Shown piece by piece: positions 1 through 12,186 of a stretch of DNA of 64,000 nucleotides. The DNA lies in the NCBI RefSeq assembly GCF_907165205.1, contig NC_058196.1, positions 2,770,501 through 2,834,500 on the forward strand. The letters run 5' to 3'. Position numbers and translations under genes: made by a program. The stretch's first letter is position 1; each line of letters opens with the position of its first letter. This stretch comes from Coccinella septempunctata (taxonomy: Eukaryota > Arthropoda > Insecta > Coleoptera > Coccinellidae). Below the pieces are notes generated by a model. It saw nothing but the letters and a program-made list of their open reading frames with translations. It searched no databases and was not told the origin of the DNA.

Positions 1-1930
1 TCATTTTAGGGGGGTCAAACCCCTTGCTCATATTTGACCGAAAAAATCGAGATTTTCAAAATTGGGTTTTTGTGATTACAAAACCGTAAATCCCAAATTG
101 ATCAGACGAAAATAAAAGGGGCTATCGCAGATAACGCTGATAACAAAACCTGAAATCTCAAATAGATCAGACGAATATAACAGGAGATATCGGACATTGA
201 AATTTGCAGTTTTTGAAAAATGCCATTTCGAATATGAACATCTAAACGGAGGGACATAGGCTTTCGGGAATGCTTGCAATAGATTCAGGGTATTCGAGAA
301 CCTATATCTTCATAACGATTTTTAAGATATTGGACAGTGTTCACGAAAAAATCTAATTTATTGTTTTTCCATTTTTCATTTTCGAGTTGACTTCGAGGAG
401 CTCACTGGAGTGCAATTCTCTATGGAATCATCAACTGTTTAGTTTGGTGGAATACACAAAGTGAGTATTGTACACTCCATATCCTAAGACAGTAGTAGGA
501 CACAATGATTTTCACTATTTTCAGGCAGGGGAGCAAATAGGTCATTTTAGGGGGTGTCAAACCTCTTGCTCATTTTTGACCGAAAAAATCGAGATTTTCA
601 AAATTGGGTTTTTGTGCTAGGATGGTAGCCTTATCAACGCTGATTACAAAACCGTAAATCCCAAATTGATCAGACGAAAATAAAAGGAGCTATCGCAGAT
701 AACGCTGATAACAAAACCTGAAATCTCAAATAGATCAGACGAATATAACAGGAGATATCGGACATTGAAATTTGCAGTTTCTGAAAAATGCCATTTCCAA
801 TATGAACATTTGAACGGATAGAGATAGGCTTGCGAAAATGCTTGCAATAGATTCAGCGTATTCGAGAACCTATATCTTCATAACAATTTTTAAGATATTG
901 GACAGGGTTCAGGAAAAAAACGAATTTATTTTTTTTCCATTTTTCATTTTCCAGTTGACTTCGAGAAGCTCTCTGGAGTGCTATTCTCTATGTAATCATC
1001 AACTGTTTAGTTTGGTGGAATCAACAAAATAAGTATTGTAGACTCCATATCCTAAGACAGTAGTAGGACACCATGATTTTCAGGCAGACGAGCCAATAAG
1101 TCATTTTAGGAGGGTCTAACCCCTTGTTCATTATTGACCCAAAAAATCGAAATTTTCAAAATTGAGTTTTTGTGCTAGGATAGAAGCCTTATCAACGCTG
1201 ATAACAAAACCTGAAATCTCAAATAGATCAGACGAATATAACAGGAGATATCGGACATTGAAATTTGCAGTTTTTGAAAAATGCCATTTCCAAATGATCA
1301 TCTAAACGGAGAGAGATAGGCTCGCGAAAATGCTTGCAATAGATTCAGCGTATTCGAGAACCTATATCTTCATAACAATTTTCAAGATACTGGACAGTGT
1401 TCAGTAAAAAATCGAATTTATTGTTTTTCCATTTTTCATTTTCGATTTGACTTCGAGGAGCTCTCTGGAGCGCAATTCTCTATGGAATCATCAACTGCTT
1501 AGTTTGGTGAAATCATCAAAGTAAGTATTGTACACTCCATATCCTAAGACAGTAGTAGGACACCATGATTTTCAGGCAGATGAGCAAATAGGTCATTTTA
1601 GGGGGGTCAAACCCCTTGCTCATTTTTGACCGAAAAAAAGCGGGATTTTCAAAATTGGGTTTTTGTGCTAGGATGGAAGCCTTATCAACGCTGATAACGA
1701 AACCTGAAATCTCAAATAGATCACACGAATATAACAGGAGGATATCGGACATTGAAATTTTCAGTTTTTGAAAAATGCCATTTCCAATATGAACATCTAA
1801 ACGGAGAGAGATAGGCTTTCGGGAATGCTTGCAATAGATTCAGCGTATTCGAGAACCTATAACTTCATAACAATTTTCAAGATATTGGACAGTGTTCACG
1901 AAAAAATCTAATTTATTGTTTTTCCATTTT
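1..1930. repeat. Satellite array, left segment (about four ~490-bp monomers)
   Basis: Tandem copies of the window's main satellite. Recurrent landmarks per monomer are GAGATATCGGACATTGAAA, TTGACTTCGAGGAGCTC and CCATATCCTAAGACAGTAG, spaced about 490 bp apart. These copies are more diverged from each other than those further right, as expected at an array edge. The satellite breaks off after TTTCCATTTT near 1930, where unrelated sequence starts. The short minus-strand frames in each monomer are not genes. Confidence 0.93.
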
Positions 1931-2610
1931 CAAAATTCAATTCAGCTATAAAAACGCATGATGCTTTCTCCTTCATAACGCTGTGCTATTAAAGTTCCAT
2001 AAAAGAATGGAGGTCCTCATTTTGCCTTTGACTGATGCATACTGAACTCCAATTTTTCTTGGATGCTACAAGGTTAGGTAATCACAACCTTTTCAGTTTT
2101 CTGATAACATGTCAATCTTTATGGAAACAAATGGATATCTTTTTTTCAAAATCGGGTGGCATATGCCAATGGATACTTCAGCCACTTGAGATAAAACCTG
2201 AAAAGAGGTTTGTCGAGCTTCCGTCACCATGTTTTCATGAACTCTGGAGTTTTCTTCTTTGGTCGACCACTTCCTTTTTTGTTTGAACATACCTGTTTCG
2301 TCAACAAATCGCAAAATAGTACAATGGAAAAATTCATAATATAACATAGGCTTCTATGAAGTGGCCGGAATATAATATTTCCATTCTCCTTCAATTTTCT
2401 TCCCAATTTTGAGGTAGGATTCAATAGTAAAAGCCTTTCACACGTCCGTTAAAATCATCTTTATAATTTGCTGATAATTTTAATTCAACAACAATCCAAA
2501 ATGCTAAAATGACAGTTCATCTGGAAAATAGTATAGCACGAGCTGAGAATTACGTTTAGACACGAAATATCGACGTTCAAAATTCCATAGCCTACTTGAC
2601 GACGAATTTT
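1931..2610. other. Non-satellite insert between satellite and Penelope copy
   Basis: Unique A+T-rich sequence separating the satellite edge from the truncated end of the Penelope copy. Its only recognisable content is the transposon-derived helix-turn-helix relic at 2093-2425 on the minus strand. I see no clear terminal repeats that would delimit the insert. Confidence 0.6.
2093..2425 (-). pseudogene. Relic of a DUF4817-type helix-turn-helix transposon protein
   Basis: Two overlapping minus-strand frames together resemble the N-terminal helix-turn-helix region found in many insect transposon-derived proteins (DUF4817 and mariner/Tc-like regulatory domains). One frame reads FVDETGMFKQK, then ARQTSFQVLSQVAEVS, then ILKKRYPFVSIKIDML. 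This follows the family pattern of a 'F..TG' segment, a basic GRP linker and a second helix-turn-helix ending in 'RILK..KF.PYKI..'. The basic linker GSGRPKKKTPEF is in the other frame, so at least one frameshift has occurred. No catalytic domain is visible downstream. The resemblance is from memory of the family pattern, so the assignment is moderate. It could be a fragment of a larger gene captured by an element. Confidence 0.5.
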
Positions 2611-3977
2611 TTTGAACGCACGTTATTATCGATGTCGGTTTTGTCTTGATTCAGCAAATTCTCCGAATTATAGTGTTTTATGAGTTGTTCCTCAATTAGT
2701 GTAAGTGAATCACTGACAGGCACGTTCGTGTATAGGTTAACTATGTCAAAAGATATCAAGGTGTAATTTTTATCTGGGTCTAATTGAGAGATGTTATATG
2801 TTTAATCAATTCTAAAGAGTTCTTAATTGCATGTTCAGAGCCATATTTTAATTTATGTGTGAATAAATGGTTGATGAATTTTGATATCCTATGTGCAGGT
2901 AAAGAAATTGCTGAAGCTATAGGTCGGATACTTTTTTCAGGTTTGTGTAGTTTTATAGTGCTGTATAGTTTTGGAACCTGTGGATTTCTTTCTTTCAAAC
3001 TAAACTTAGAGTGTCCGTATTTTACTAAAGTAGTATTTGTTTCCTTGAGTATTCTATTCACCTTTGTTGTGTATTTTAAAAGGGGGTTATTTTTCGTTTT
3101 TGTAATACCGTTCTTATTGAAAAAGTCAAGTGTTTTGTCTATGTATGACGTTTTCAAATACTAGTCCTGCATTCTTATCAGCTTTAGTCATTATGAGGTC
3201 ATTGTCACTGATACTTTTTTGAATCTTGTTTATATTTTTATGTAAATTTTTGTTTGGTAAATATTGTTTAGGGTTGCACACTCTCACCTTTGTATCTTTA
3301 AATGTTGTTAAGGTGTCTGCAAGTTCCCTGGACATGATGTCATAATTTGGTCTGTTCCTGATCTGTACTTCCAGACTTACAGCTGTTCTACCGATGTTCA
3401 ATGTTTTAGGGATTGGTGCAAATTTATGTCCCAAATTCGAGACTTCAACTTCATCTTCTTCGAACGTAACGTTGGAGAGGTTAGTGAACCTGCTATGGAA
3501 AGAGTGGTAGCCCAGAGTAGTTCCCTGCTTTAAATTATCCTGTGGTGTTTTTAGTTTTTGTATGGCTCTGTTCTTATCATCGATTAATCTTTTGAGCTCC
3601 ATTCTCCTTCTTTTGTCAGAGTTATAGTTTGAATAATATATGTCTTCTTCTAATTGTCCAATAAGTGTATGATATCCAATGTAATGTAAACGTTTGTTAA
3701 GAAAGTGATGGAAAAATTTAAGTTTGGTGTCTACTATGCCAGATTCTCTAAATTGTCTTCTGATCTCTTTCTTCAACAATATTGTCTGTATTTGTTTTTT
3801 ATTACAAACTGATGGTAATTTGCAAACTAGGAACTTCGGGATAACATCATGATATTAACATTGTTGGAGAAAGTCTATATGGTGGTTTATGTGATGTCGT
3901 CTATTCAGTGTGTACCTCAGCTGTTGGAAGACTTTGAATAACTCCAATTTTTCTATTTTGGCAATGTATGCTTCCAT
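2610..3977 (-). pseudogene. Penelope ORF, N-terminal part to RT motif A (broken)
   Basis: The frame starts at an ATG at 3977-3975 (MEAYIAKIEK) and encodes the Penelope N-terminal region. This is followed by the conserved MTKADKNAG segment (about 3190-3165), the IKLHKPEKSIRPIASAI segment and RT motif A, SFDIVNLYTNVPV (about 2755-2715). It is inactivated by an in-frame TAA at 3857-3855, a frameshift near 3150, and a one-base loss near 2783 just before motif A. RT motifs B and C and the GIY-YIG nuclease are absent because the copy stops near 2610. The family's RT copies RNA into DNA for transposition. This copy cannot. The identification as Penelope is firm from KADKNAG and motif A. Confidence 0.88.
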
Positions 3978-4044
3978 AGTATGTTTCTGTATATTTAATC
4001 GGTGAATGTAGATAAAAACACAATGTATTTATTGTATAATACTT

Positions 4045-4085
4045 TGGCGAACGATTTCGGCTATGATTAAGCCATCATCAGGCCA
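4045..4085 (-). ncRNA. Hammerhead-ribozyme motif, Penelope terminal repeat
   Basis: On the minus strand: TGGC, then the core CTGATGA, then a stem-II hairpin GGCT...AGCC, then GAAA, then a minimal stem III (A with loop TCGT and U), cleavage residue C, then GCCA. Stem I pairs TGGC with GCCA. Hammerheads with a nearly absent stem III are the form described in Penelope-like elements. All core positions are intact. Confidence 0.75.
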
Positions 4086-4369
4086 GCTGAAATTACATTT
4101 TCACAATTTAAATAATGCTATTTTTTATGTACATTTTTTATGTAAACGGTGGTCATTGTGAAAGAATGAGAGTGTGCAATTTTACCGTCGTTGGAGGTAA
4201 ATTGGCAAACATATATGATGAGAAAAGATCAAGGATGAAATATGTGACTTCAAGAAATAATTTTTCTCTATTCAATTCTTTGAAATATATCCCAAACGTC
4301 GAAGTTCCTGTCGTGTTCAATATGTAACATGTAGTGGAAAAAAGGATATTAATTTGGGGTGTCATTTGT

Positions 4370-4571
4370 CGAGTTTCCGACGTTGTGTGTTGTGTTCGGG
4401 AAATATATCATTTTTATTATGCTGTTATGCACTGTTATCTCGTAAATTGAATTCTGTCATATCGTTTAGTAAATGTTGATTACTTCTGTTCTTTAGAATT
4501 TCCAATTGTTCAAGTAATGTTAGTTTGTAATAATTATGTTCCTTATGTAGTATTTTTAAGTGTATGTACAT
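4370..4571 (-). pseudogene. Penelope ORF, C-terminal end (broken)
   Basis: Minus-strand translation gives the end of the GIY-YIG domain and the C-terminal tail, recognisable as LTLLEQLEILKNRSNQH, matching LTLLEQHEIIKHRNNQH of the third Penelope insertion. Compared with the sister fragment at 6550-6783, this copy has a 10-bp tandem duplication near 4428 (TGCATAACAG), which shifts the frame. It begins at the inverted terminal repeat, so the RT and most of the nuclease are missing. Confidence 0.75.
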
Positions 4572-4621
4572 AATGTACATAAAAAATAGCAGTATTTAAA
4601 TTATGAAAATGTAATTTCAGC

Positions 4622-4662
4622 TGGCCTGATGATGGCTTAATCATAGACGAAATCGATCGCCA
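4622..4662 (+). ncRNA. Hammerhead-ribozyme motif, degraded stem II
   Basis: Plus-strand counterpart of the motif at 4045-4085: TGGC, CTGATGA, stem II, GAAA, TCGA loop, C, GCCA. Stem II reads GGCT...AGAC, so one pair is lost relative to GGCT...AGCC in the sister copies. The catalytic core is otherwise intact, so weakened activity is expected (inference). Confidence 0.6.
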
Positions 4663-4750
4663 AAGTATTATACAATAAATACAGTGTGTTTTTATCTACA
4701 TTCTTCGATTAAATATACAGAAACATACTATTGAAGCATACATTGCCAAA

Positions 4751-6190
4751 ATAACAGGAGATATCGGACATTGAAATTTGTTTTTGAAAAATGCCATTTC
4801 CAATATAAACATCTAAACGGAGAGAGATAGGCTTTCGGGAATGCTTGCAATAGATTCAGCGTATTCGAGAATCTATATCTTCATAACAATTTTAAAGATA
4901 TTGGACAGTGTTCAGGAAAAAATCTAATTTATTGTTTTTCCATTTTTCATTTTCGAATTGACTTCGAGGAGCTCTCTGGAGTGCAATTCTCTATGTCCTA
5001 CAACTGTTTAGTTTGGTGGAATCAACAAAGTAAGTATTGTACACTCCATATCCTAAGACAGTAGTAGGACACCATGATTTTCAGGCAGAGGAGCCAATAA
5101 GTCAATTTAGGGGGGGTCTAACCCTTTGTTCACTTTTGACCCAAAAAATCGAAATTTTCGAAATTGGGTATTCGTGCTAGGATAGAAGCTTTGTCAACGC
5201 TGATAACAAAACCTGAAATCTCAAATAGATCAGACGTATATAACAGGAGATATCGGACATTGAAATTTGCAGTTTTTGAAAAATTCCATTTCCAATATAA
5301 ACATCTAAACGGAGAGAGATAGGCTTTCAGGAATGCTTGCAATAGATTCAGCGTATTCGAGAACCCATACCTTCATAACAATTTTTGAGATATTGGACAG
5401 TGTTCAGGAAAAAATCTAATTTATTGTTTTTTCATTTTCGAGTTGACTTCGAGGAGCTCTCTGGAGTGCCATTCTCTATGGAATCATCAACTGTTTAGTT
5501 TGGTGGAATCAACAGAGTAAGTATTGTACACTCCATATCCTAAGACAGTAGTAGGACACCATGATTTTCAGGCAGAGGAGCAAATAGGTCATTTTAGGGG
5601 GGTCAAACCCCTTGCTCATTTTTGACCGAAAAAATCGATATTTTCAAAATTGGGTTTTTGTGCTAGGATGGAAGCCTTATCAACGTTGATAACGAAACCT
5701 GAAATCTCAAATAGATCAGACGAATATAACAGGAGATATCGGACATTGAAATTTTCAGTTTTTGAAAAATGCCATTTCCAATATGAACATCTAAACGGAG
5801 AGAGATAGGCTTTCGGGAATGCTTGCAATAGATTCAGCGTATTCGAGAACCTTTAACTTCATAACAATTTTCAAGATATTCGACAGTGTTCACGAAAAAA
5901 TCTAATTTATTGTTTTTCCATTTTTCATTTTCGAATTGACTTCGAGGAGCTCTCTGGAGTGCAATTCTCTATGTCCTACAACTGTTTAGTTTGGTGGAAT
6001 CAACAAAGTAAGTATTGTACACTCCATATCCTAAGACACTAGTAGGACACCATGATTTTCAGGCAGAGGAGCCAATAATTCATTTTAGGGGGGTCTAACC
6101 CCTTGTTCATTTTTGAACCAAAAAATCGGAATTTTCGAAATTGAGTTTTCGTGCTAGGATAGAAGCCTTGTCAACGCTGATAACAAAACC
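4751..6190. repeat. Satellite array, segment between Penelope copies 1 and 2 (about three monomers)
   Basis: About 1.44 kb of the ~490-bp satellite. It starts mid-monomer at ATAACAGG and ends mid-monomer after GATAACAAAACC. The first monomer has variants (CAATATAAACATC, TTTTAAAGATATTGG) that recur in the first monomer after Penelope copy 2. This indicates that satellite plus Penelope end were duplicated together. Confidence 0.9.
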
Positions 6191-6245
6191 AGATTTTAAT
6201 CGGTGAATGTAGATAAAAACACACTGTATTTATTGTATAATACTT

Positions 6246-6286
6246 TGGCGATCGATTTCGGCTATGATTAAGCCATCATCAGGCCA
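6246..6286 (-). ncRNA. Hammerhead-ribozyme motif, Penelope copy 2
   Basis: Minus strand: TGGC, CTGATGA, stem II GGCT...AGCC, GAAA, minimal stem III with TCGA loop, C, GCCA. Core and stem II are intact. Confidence 0.75.
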
Positions 6287-6549
6287 GCTGAAATTACATT
6301 TTCACAATTTAAATAATGCTATTTTTAATGTACATTTTTTATGTAAACGGTGGTCATTGTAAAATAATGAGAGTGTGCAATCTTACCGTCGTTGGAGGTA
6401 AATTGGCAAACATATATGATGAGAAAAGATCAAGGATGAAATATGTGACTTCAAGAAATAATTTTTCTCTATTCAATTCTTTGAAATATATCCCAAACGT
6501 CGAAGTTCCTGTCGTGTTCAATATGTAAAATGTAGTGGGAAAAAGGATA

Positions 6550-6783
6550 TTAATTTGGGGTGTCATTTGTCGAGTTTCCGACGTTGTGTGTTGTGTTCGG
6601 GAAATATTTCATTTTTATTATGCTGTTATCTCGTAAATTGAATTCTGTCATATCGTTTAGTGAATGTTGATTACTTCTGTTCTTTAGAATTTCCAATTGT
6701 TCAAGTAATGTTAGTTTGTAATAATTATGTTCCTTATGTAGTATTTTTAAGTGTATGTACATAATGTACATAAAAAATAGCAT
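6550..6783 (-). pseudogene. Penelope GIY-YIG C-terminal fragment
   Basis: A short minus-strand frame reading LKILHKEHNYYKLTLLEQ and then NRSNQHSLNDMTEF. It matches LEILHRGNNFGKLTLLEQ and NNQHLLNDLSDF of the third Penelope insertion, the last part of the GIY-YIG endonuclease including the conserved glutamate in LLEQ. The frame's apparent start lies in the inverted terminal repeat, so it is a fragment, not a gene. The GIY, YIG and arginine parts of the nuclease are absent. Confidence 0.78.
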
Positions 6784-6812
6784 TATTTAAATTGTGAAAA
6801 TGTAATTTCAGC

Positions 6813-6853
6813 TGGCCTGATGATGGCTTAATCGTAGCCGAAATCGATCGCCA
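6813..6853 (+). ncRNA. Hammerhead-ribozyme motif, inverted terminal repeat of copy 2
   Basis: Plus strand: TGGC, CTGATGA, stem II GGCT...AGCC (loop TAATCGT), GAAA, TCGA loop, C, GCCA. All core residues and four stem-II pairs are present. Confidence 0.75.
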
Positions 6854-7030
6854 AAGTATTATACAATAAATACAGTGTGTTTTTATCTACATTCACCGAT
6901 TAAATATACAGAAACATACTATTGAAGCATACATTACCAAAATAACAGGAGATATCGGACATTGAAATTTGCAGTTTTTGAAAAATGCCATTTCCAATAT
7001 AAACATCTAAACGGAGAGAGATAGGCTTTC

Positions 7031-7048
7031 GGGAATGCTCTATATCTT
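7031..7048. repeat. Internal deletion in a satellite monomer
   Basis: GGGAATGC runs directly into TCTATATCTTCAT. About 27 bp present in other monomers (starting TTGCAATAGATTC) is missing. This monomer is adjacent to Penelope copy 2. Confidence 0.85.
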
Positions 7049-10000
7049 CATAACAATTTTAAAGATATTGGACAGTGTTCAGGAAAAAATCTAATTTATT
7101 GTTTTTCCATTTTTCATTTTCGAATTGACTTCGAGGAGCTCTCTGGAGTGCAATTCTCTATGTCCTACAACTGTTTAGTTTGGTGGAATCAACAAAGTAA
7201 GTATTGTACACTCCATATCCTAAGACACTAGTAGGACACCATGATTTTCAGGCAGAGGAGCCAATAATTCATTTTAGGGGGGTCTAACCCCTTGTTCATT
7301 TTTGAACCAAAAAATCGGAATTTTCGAAATTGAGTTTTCGTGCTAGGATAGAAGCCTTGTCAACGCTGATAACAAAACCTGAAATCTCAAATAGATCAGA
7401 CGAATATAACAGGAGATATCGGACATTGAAATTTGCAGTTTTTGAAAAACTACATTTCCAATATGAACATCTGAACGGAGAGAGAAAGGCTTTCGGGAAT
7501 GCTTGCAATATATTCAGCGTATCCGAGAATCCATACCTTCATAACAATTCTTGAGATATTGGACAGTGTACAGGAAAAAATCTAATTTATTGTTTTTTCA
7601 TTTTCGAGTTGACTTCGAGGAGCTCTCTGGAGTGCAATTCTCTATGTCCTACAACTGTTTAGTTTGGTGGAATCAACAAAGTAAGAATTGTACACTCCAT
7701 ATCCTAAGACAGTAGTTGGACACCATGATTTTCAGGTAGAGGAGCCAATAAGTCATTTTAGGGGGGGTCTATCCCCTTTTTCATTTTTGACCCAAAAAAA
7801 TCGAAATTTTCAAAATTGAGTTTTTGTGCTAGGATAGAAGCCTTATCAACGCTGATAACAAAACCTGAAATCTCAAATAGATCAGACGAATATAACAGGT
7901 GATATCGGACATTGAAATTTGCAGTTTTTGAAAAATGCCATTTCCAAATGATCATCTAAACGGAGAGAGATAGGCTTGCAAAAATGCTTGCAATAGATCC
8001 AGCTTATTCGAGAACCTATATCATCATGAAAATTTTTAAGATACTGGACAGTGTTCAGGAAAAAATCTAATTTATTGTTTTTCCATTTTTCATTTTCGAG
8101 TTGACTTCGAGGAGCTCTCTGGAGTGCAATTCTCTATGGAATCATCAACTGCTTAGTTTGGTGAAATCAACAAAGTAAGAATTGTACACTCCATATCCTA
8201 AGACAGTAGTAGGACACCATGATTTTCAGGCAGAGGAGCAAATAGGTCAATTTAGGGGGGTTCAAACCGCTTGCTCATTTTTGACCGAAAAACTCGAGAT
8301 TTTCAAAATTGGGTTTTTGTGCTAGGTTGGAAGCTTTATCAACGCTGATTACGAAACCTGAAATCTCAAAAAGATCAGACGAATATAACAGGAGATATCG
8401 GACATTGAAATTTTCAGTTTTTGAAAAATGCCATTTCCAATATGAACATCTAAACGGAGAGAGATAGGCTTTCGGGAATGCTTGCAATAGATTCAGCGTA
8501 TTCGAGAATCTATATCTTCATAACAATTTTCAAGATATTGGACAGTGTTCACGAAAAAATCTAATTTATTGTTTTTCCATTTTTCATTTTCGAGTTGACT
8601 TCGAGGAGCTCTCTGGAGTGCCATTCTCTATGGAATCATCAACTGCTTAGTTTGGTGAAATCAACAAAGTAAGTATTGTACATTCCATATCCTAAGACAG
8701 TAGTAGGACACCATGATTTTCAGGCAGAGGAGCAAATAGGTCATTTTAGGGGGGTCTAACCCCTCGTTCATTATTGACCCAAAAAATCGAAATTTTCAAA
8801 ATTGAGTTTTTGTGCTAGGATAGAAGCCTTATTAACGCTGATAACAAAACCTGAAATCTCAAATAGATCAGACGAATATAACAGGAGATATCGGACATTG
8901 AAATTTGCAGTTTTTGAATAATGCCATTTCCAATATGAACATCTAAACGGAGAGAGATAGGCTTTCGGGAATGCTCGCAGTAGATTCAGCGTATTCGAGA
9001 ACCTATAACTTCATAACAATTTTCAAGATATTGGACAGTGTTCACGAAAAAATCTAATTTATTGTTTTTCCATTTTTCATTTTCGAGTTGACTTCGAGGA
9101 GCTCTCTGGAGTGCCATTCTCTATGGAATCATCAACTGCTTAGTTTGGTGAAATCAACAAAGTAAGCATTTTACATTCCATATCCTAAGACAGTAGTAGG
9201 ACACCATGATTTTCAGGCAGAGGAGCCAATAAGTCATTTTAGGGGGGTCTAACCCCTTGTTCATTATTGACCCAAAAAATCGAAATTTTCAAAATTGAGT
9301 TCTTGTGCTAGGATAGAAGCCTTATCAACGCTGATAACAAAACCTGAAATCTCAAATAGATCAGACGAATATAACAGGAGATATCGGACATTGAAATTTG
9401 CAGTTTTTGAAAAATGCCATTTCCAAATGATCATCTAAACGGAGAGAGATAGGTTTGCAAAAATGCTTGCAATAGATTCAGCGTATTCGAGAACCTATAT
9501 CATCATAACAATTTTTAAGATACTGGACAGTGTTCAGGAAAAAATCTAATTTATTGTTTTTCCATTTTTCATTTTCGAATTGACTTCGAGGAGCTCTCTG
9601 GAGTGCAATTCTCTATGGAATCATCAACTGCTTAGTTTGGTGAAATCAACAAAGTAAGTATTTTACATTCCATATCCTGAGACAGTAGTGGGACACCATG
9701 ATTTTCAGGCAGAGGAGCCAATAAGTCATTTTAGGGGGGCCTAACCCCTCGTTCATTATTGACCCAAAAAATCGAAATTTTCAAAATTGAGTTTTTGTGC
9801 TAGGATAGAAGCCTTATCAACGCTGATAACGAAACCTGAAATCTCAAATAGATCAGACGAATATAACAGGAGATATCGGACATTGAAATTTGCAGTTTTT
9901 GAATAATGCCATTTCCAATATGAACATCTAAACGGAGAGAGATAGGCTTTCGGGAATGCTTGCAATAGATTCAGCGTATTCGAGAACCTATATCTTCAAA

Positions 10001-12186
10001 ACAATTTTCAAGATATTGGACAGTGTTCAGGAAAAAATCTAATTTATTGTTTTTCCATTTTTCATTTTCGAATTGACTTCGAGGAGCTCTCTGGAGTGCA
10101 ATTCTCTATGTCCTACAACTGTTTAGTTTGGTGGAATCAACAAAGTAAGTATTGTATACTCCATATCCTAAGACAGTTGTAGGACACCATGATGTTCAGG
10201 CCTAGAGGAGCCAATAAGTCATTTAAGGGGGGGTCTAACCTCTTGTTCATTTTTGACCCAAAAAAATCGAAATTTTCAAAATTGAGTTTTTGTGCTAGGA
10301 TAGAAGCCTTATCAACGCTGATAACAAAACCTGAAATCTCAAATAGATCAGACGAATATAACAGGTGATATCGGACATTGAAATTTGCAGTTTTTGAAAA
10401 ATGCCATTTCCAAATGATCATCTAAACGGAGAGAGATAGGCTTGCGAAAATGCTCGCAATAGATTCAGCGTATTCGAGAACCTATATCTTCATAACAATT
10501 TTTAAGATATTGGACAGTGTTCAGTAAGAAATCGAATTTATTGTTTTTCCATTTTTCATTTTCGAGTTGACTTCGAGGAGCTCTCTGGAGTGCAATTCTC
10601 TATGGAATCATCAACTGCTTAGTTTGGTGAAATCAACAAAGTAAGTAGTGTACACTCCATATCCTAGGACAGTAGTAGGACACCATGATTTTCAGGCAGA
10701 GGAGCAAATAGGTCATTTTAGGGGGGTCAAACCCCTTGCTCATTTTTGACCGAAAAAATCGAGATTTTCAAAATTGGGTTTTTGTGCTAGGATGGAAGCC
10801 TTATCAACGCTGATAACGAAACCTGAAATCTCAAATAGATCAGACGAATATAACAGGCGATATCGGACATTGAAATTTTCAGTTTTTGAAAAATGCCATT
10901 TCCAAATGATCATCTAAACGGAGAGAGATAGGCTTTCAGGAATGCTTGCAATAGATTCAGCGTATTCGAGAACCCATACCTTCATAACAATTTTTGAGAT
11001 ATCGGACAGTGTTCAGGAAAAAATCTAATTTATTGTTTTTTCATTTTCGAGTTGACTTCGAGGAGCTCTCTGGAGTGCCATTCTCTATGGAATCATCAAC
11101 TGTTTAGTTTGGTGGAATCAACAGAGTAAGTATTGTACACTCCATATCCTAAGACAGTAGTAGGACACCATGATTTTCAGGCAGAGGAGCAAATAGGTCA
11201 TTTTAGGGGGGTCAAACCCCTTGCTAATTTTTGACCGAAAAAATCGAGATTTTCAAAATTGGGTTTTTGTGCTAGGATGGAAGCCTTATCAACGCTGATA
11301 ACGAAACCTGAAATCTCAAATAGATCAGACGAATAAAACAGAAGATATCGGACATTGAAATTTTCAGTTTTTGAAAAATGCCATTTCCAATATGAACGTC
11401 TAAACGGAGAGAGATAGGCTTTCGGGAATGCTTGCAATAGATTCAGCGTATTCGAGAACCTATATCTTCATAACAATTTTCAAGATATTGGACAGTGTTC
11501 AGGAAAAAATCTAATTTATTGTTTTTCCATTTTTCATTTTCGAATTGACTTCGAGGAGCTCTCTGGAGTGCAATTCTCTATGTCCTACAACTGTTTAGTT
11601 TGGTGGAATCAACAAAGTAAGTATTGTATAATCCATATCCTAAGACAGTAGTAGGACACCATGATGTTCAGGCCTAGAGGAGCCAATAAGTCATTTAAGG
11701 GGGGGTCTAACCTTTTGTTCATTTTTGACCCAAAAAAATCGAAATTTTCAAAATTGAGTTTTTGTGCTAGGATAGAAGCCTTATCAACGCTGATAACAAA
11801 ACCTGAAATCTCAAATAGATCAGACGAATATAACAGGTGATATCGGACATTGAAATTTGCAGTTTTTGAAAAATGCCATTTCCAAATGATCATCTAAACG
11901 GAGAGAGATAGGCTTGCGAAAATGCTCGCAATAGATTCAGCGTATTCGAGAACCTATATCTTCATAAAAATTTTTAAGATACTGGACAGTGTTCAGGAAA
12001 AAATCTAATTTATTGTTTTTCCATTTTTCATTTTCGAATTGACTTCGAGGAGCTCTCTGGAGTGCAATTCTCTATGTCCTACAACTGTTTAGTTTGGTGG
12101 AATCAACGAAGTAAGAATTGTACACTCCATATCCTAAGACAGTAGTAGGACACCATGATTTTCAGGCAGAGGAGCTAATAAGTCAT

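Larger units (their letters stand above)
2610..4750 (-). mobile_element. Penelope-like element copy 1: tandem partial copies with inverted terminal repeat
   Basis: Read on the minus strand from 4750, the order is: an inverted terminal repeat (4750-4572); the end of one Penelope ORF (to about 4370); its 3' region; the sense terminal repeat with a hammerhead motif (4134-3978); and the start of a second Penelope ORF (from 3977), which breaks off in the reverse transcriptase near 2610. A truncated upstream copy sharing its terminal repeat with a downstream copy, plus an inverted repeat at the outer end, is the arrangement known for Penelope elements. Satellite resumes at 4751 with ATAACAGGAGATATCGG. 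Confidence 0.85.
3954..4750. repeat. Inverted terminal repeats (about 180 bp arms) of Penelope copy 1
   Basis: The left arm (about 3954-4134) and right arm (about 4572-4750) are reverse complements. Both carry the hammerhead motif, the TTTTTATCTACATTC-type border, and the beginning of the Penelope ORF (GAAGCATACATTGCC). The 437 bp between them hold the 3' end of a minus-strand Penelope copy. Confidence 0.85.
6192..6941 (-). mobile_element. Penelope-like element copy 2 (750-bp fold-back remnant)
   Basis: Near-identical to 3996-4750. It has a left terminal repeat (from TTTAATCGG at 6195), the 3' end of a Penelope ORF on the minus strand, and an inverted terminal repeat ending at about 6941 inside the Penelope start sequence. 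The left side is cut exactly at the terminal-repeat border. About 30 bp of satellite (between AAAACC and ATAACAGG) is missing at the insertion, so there is no simple target-site duplication. It more likely arose by duplication of copy 1 with its flank than by a fresh insertion. Confidence 0.83.
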
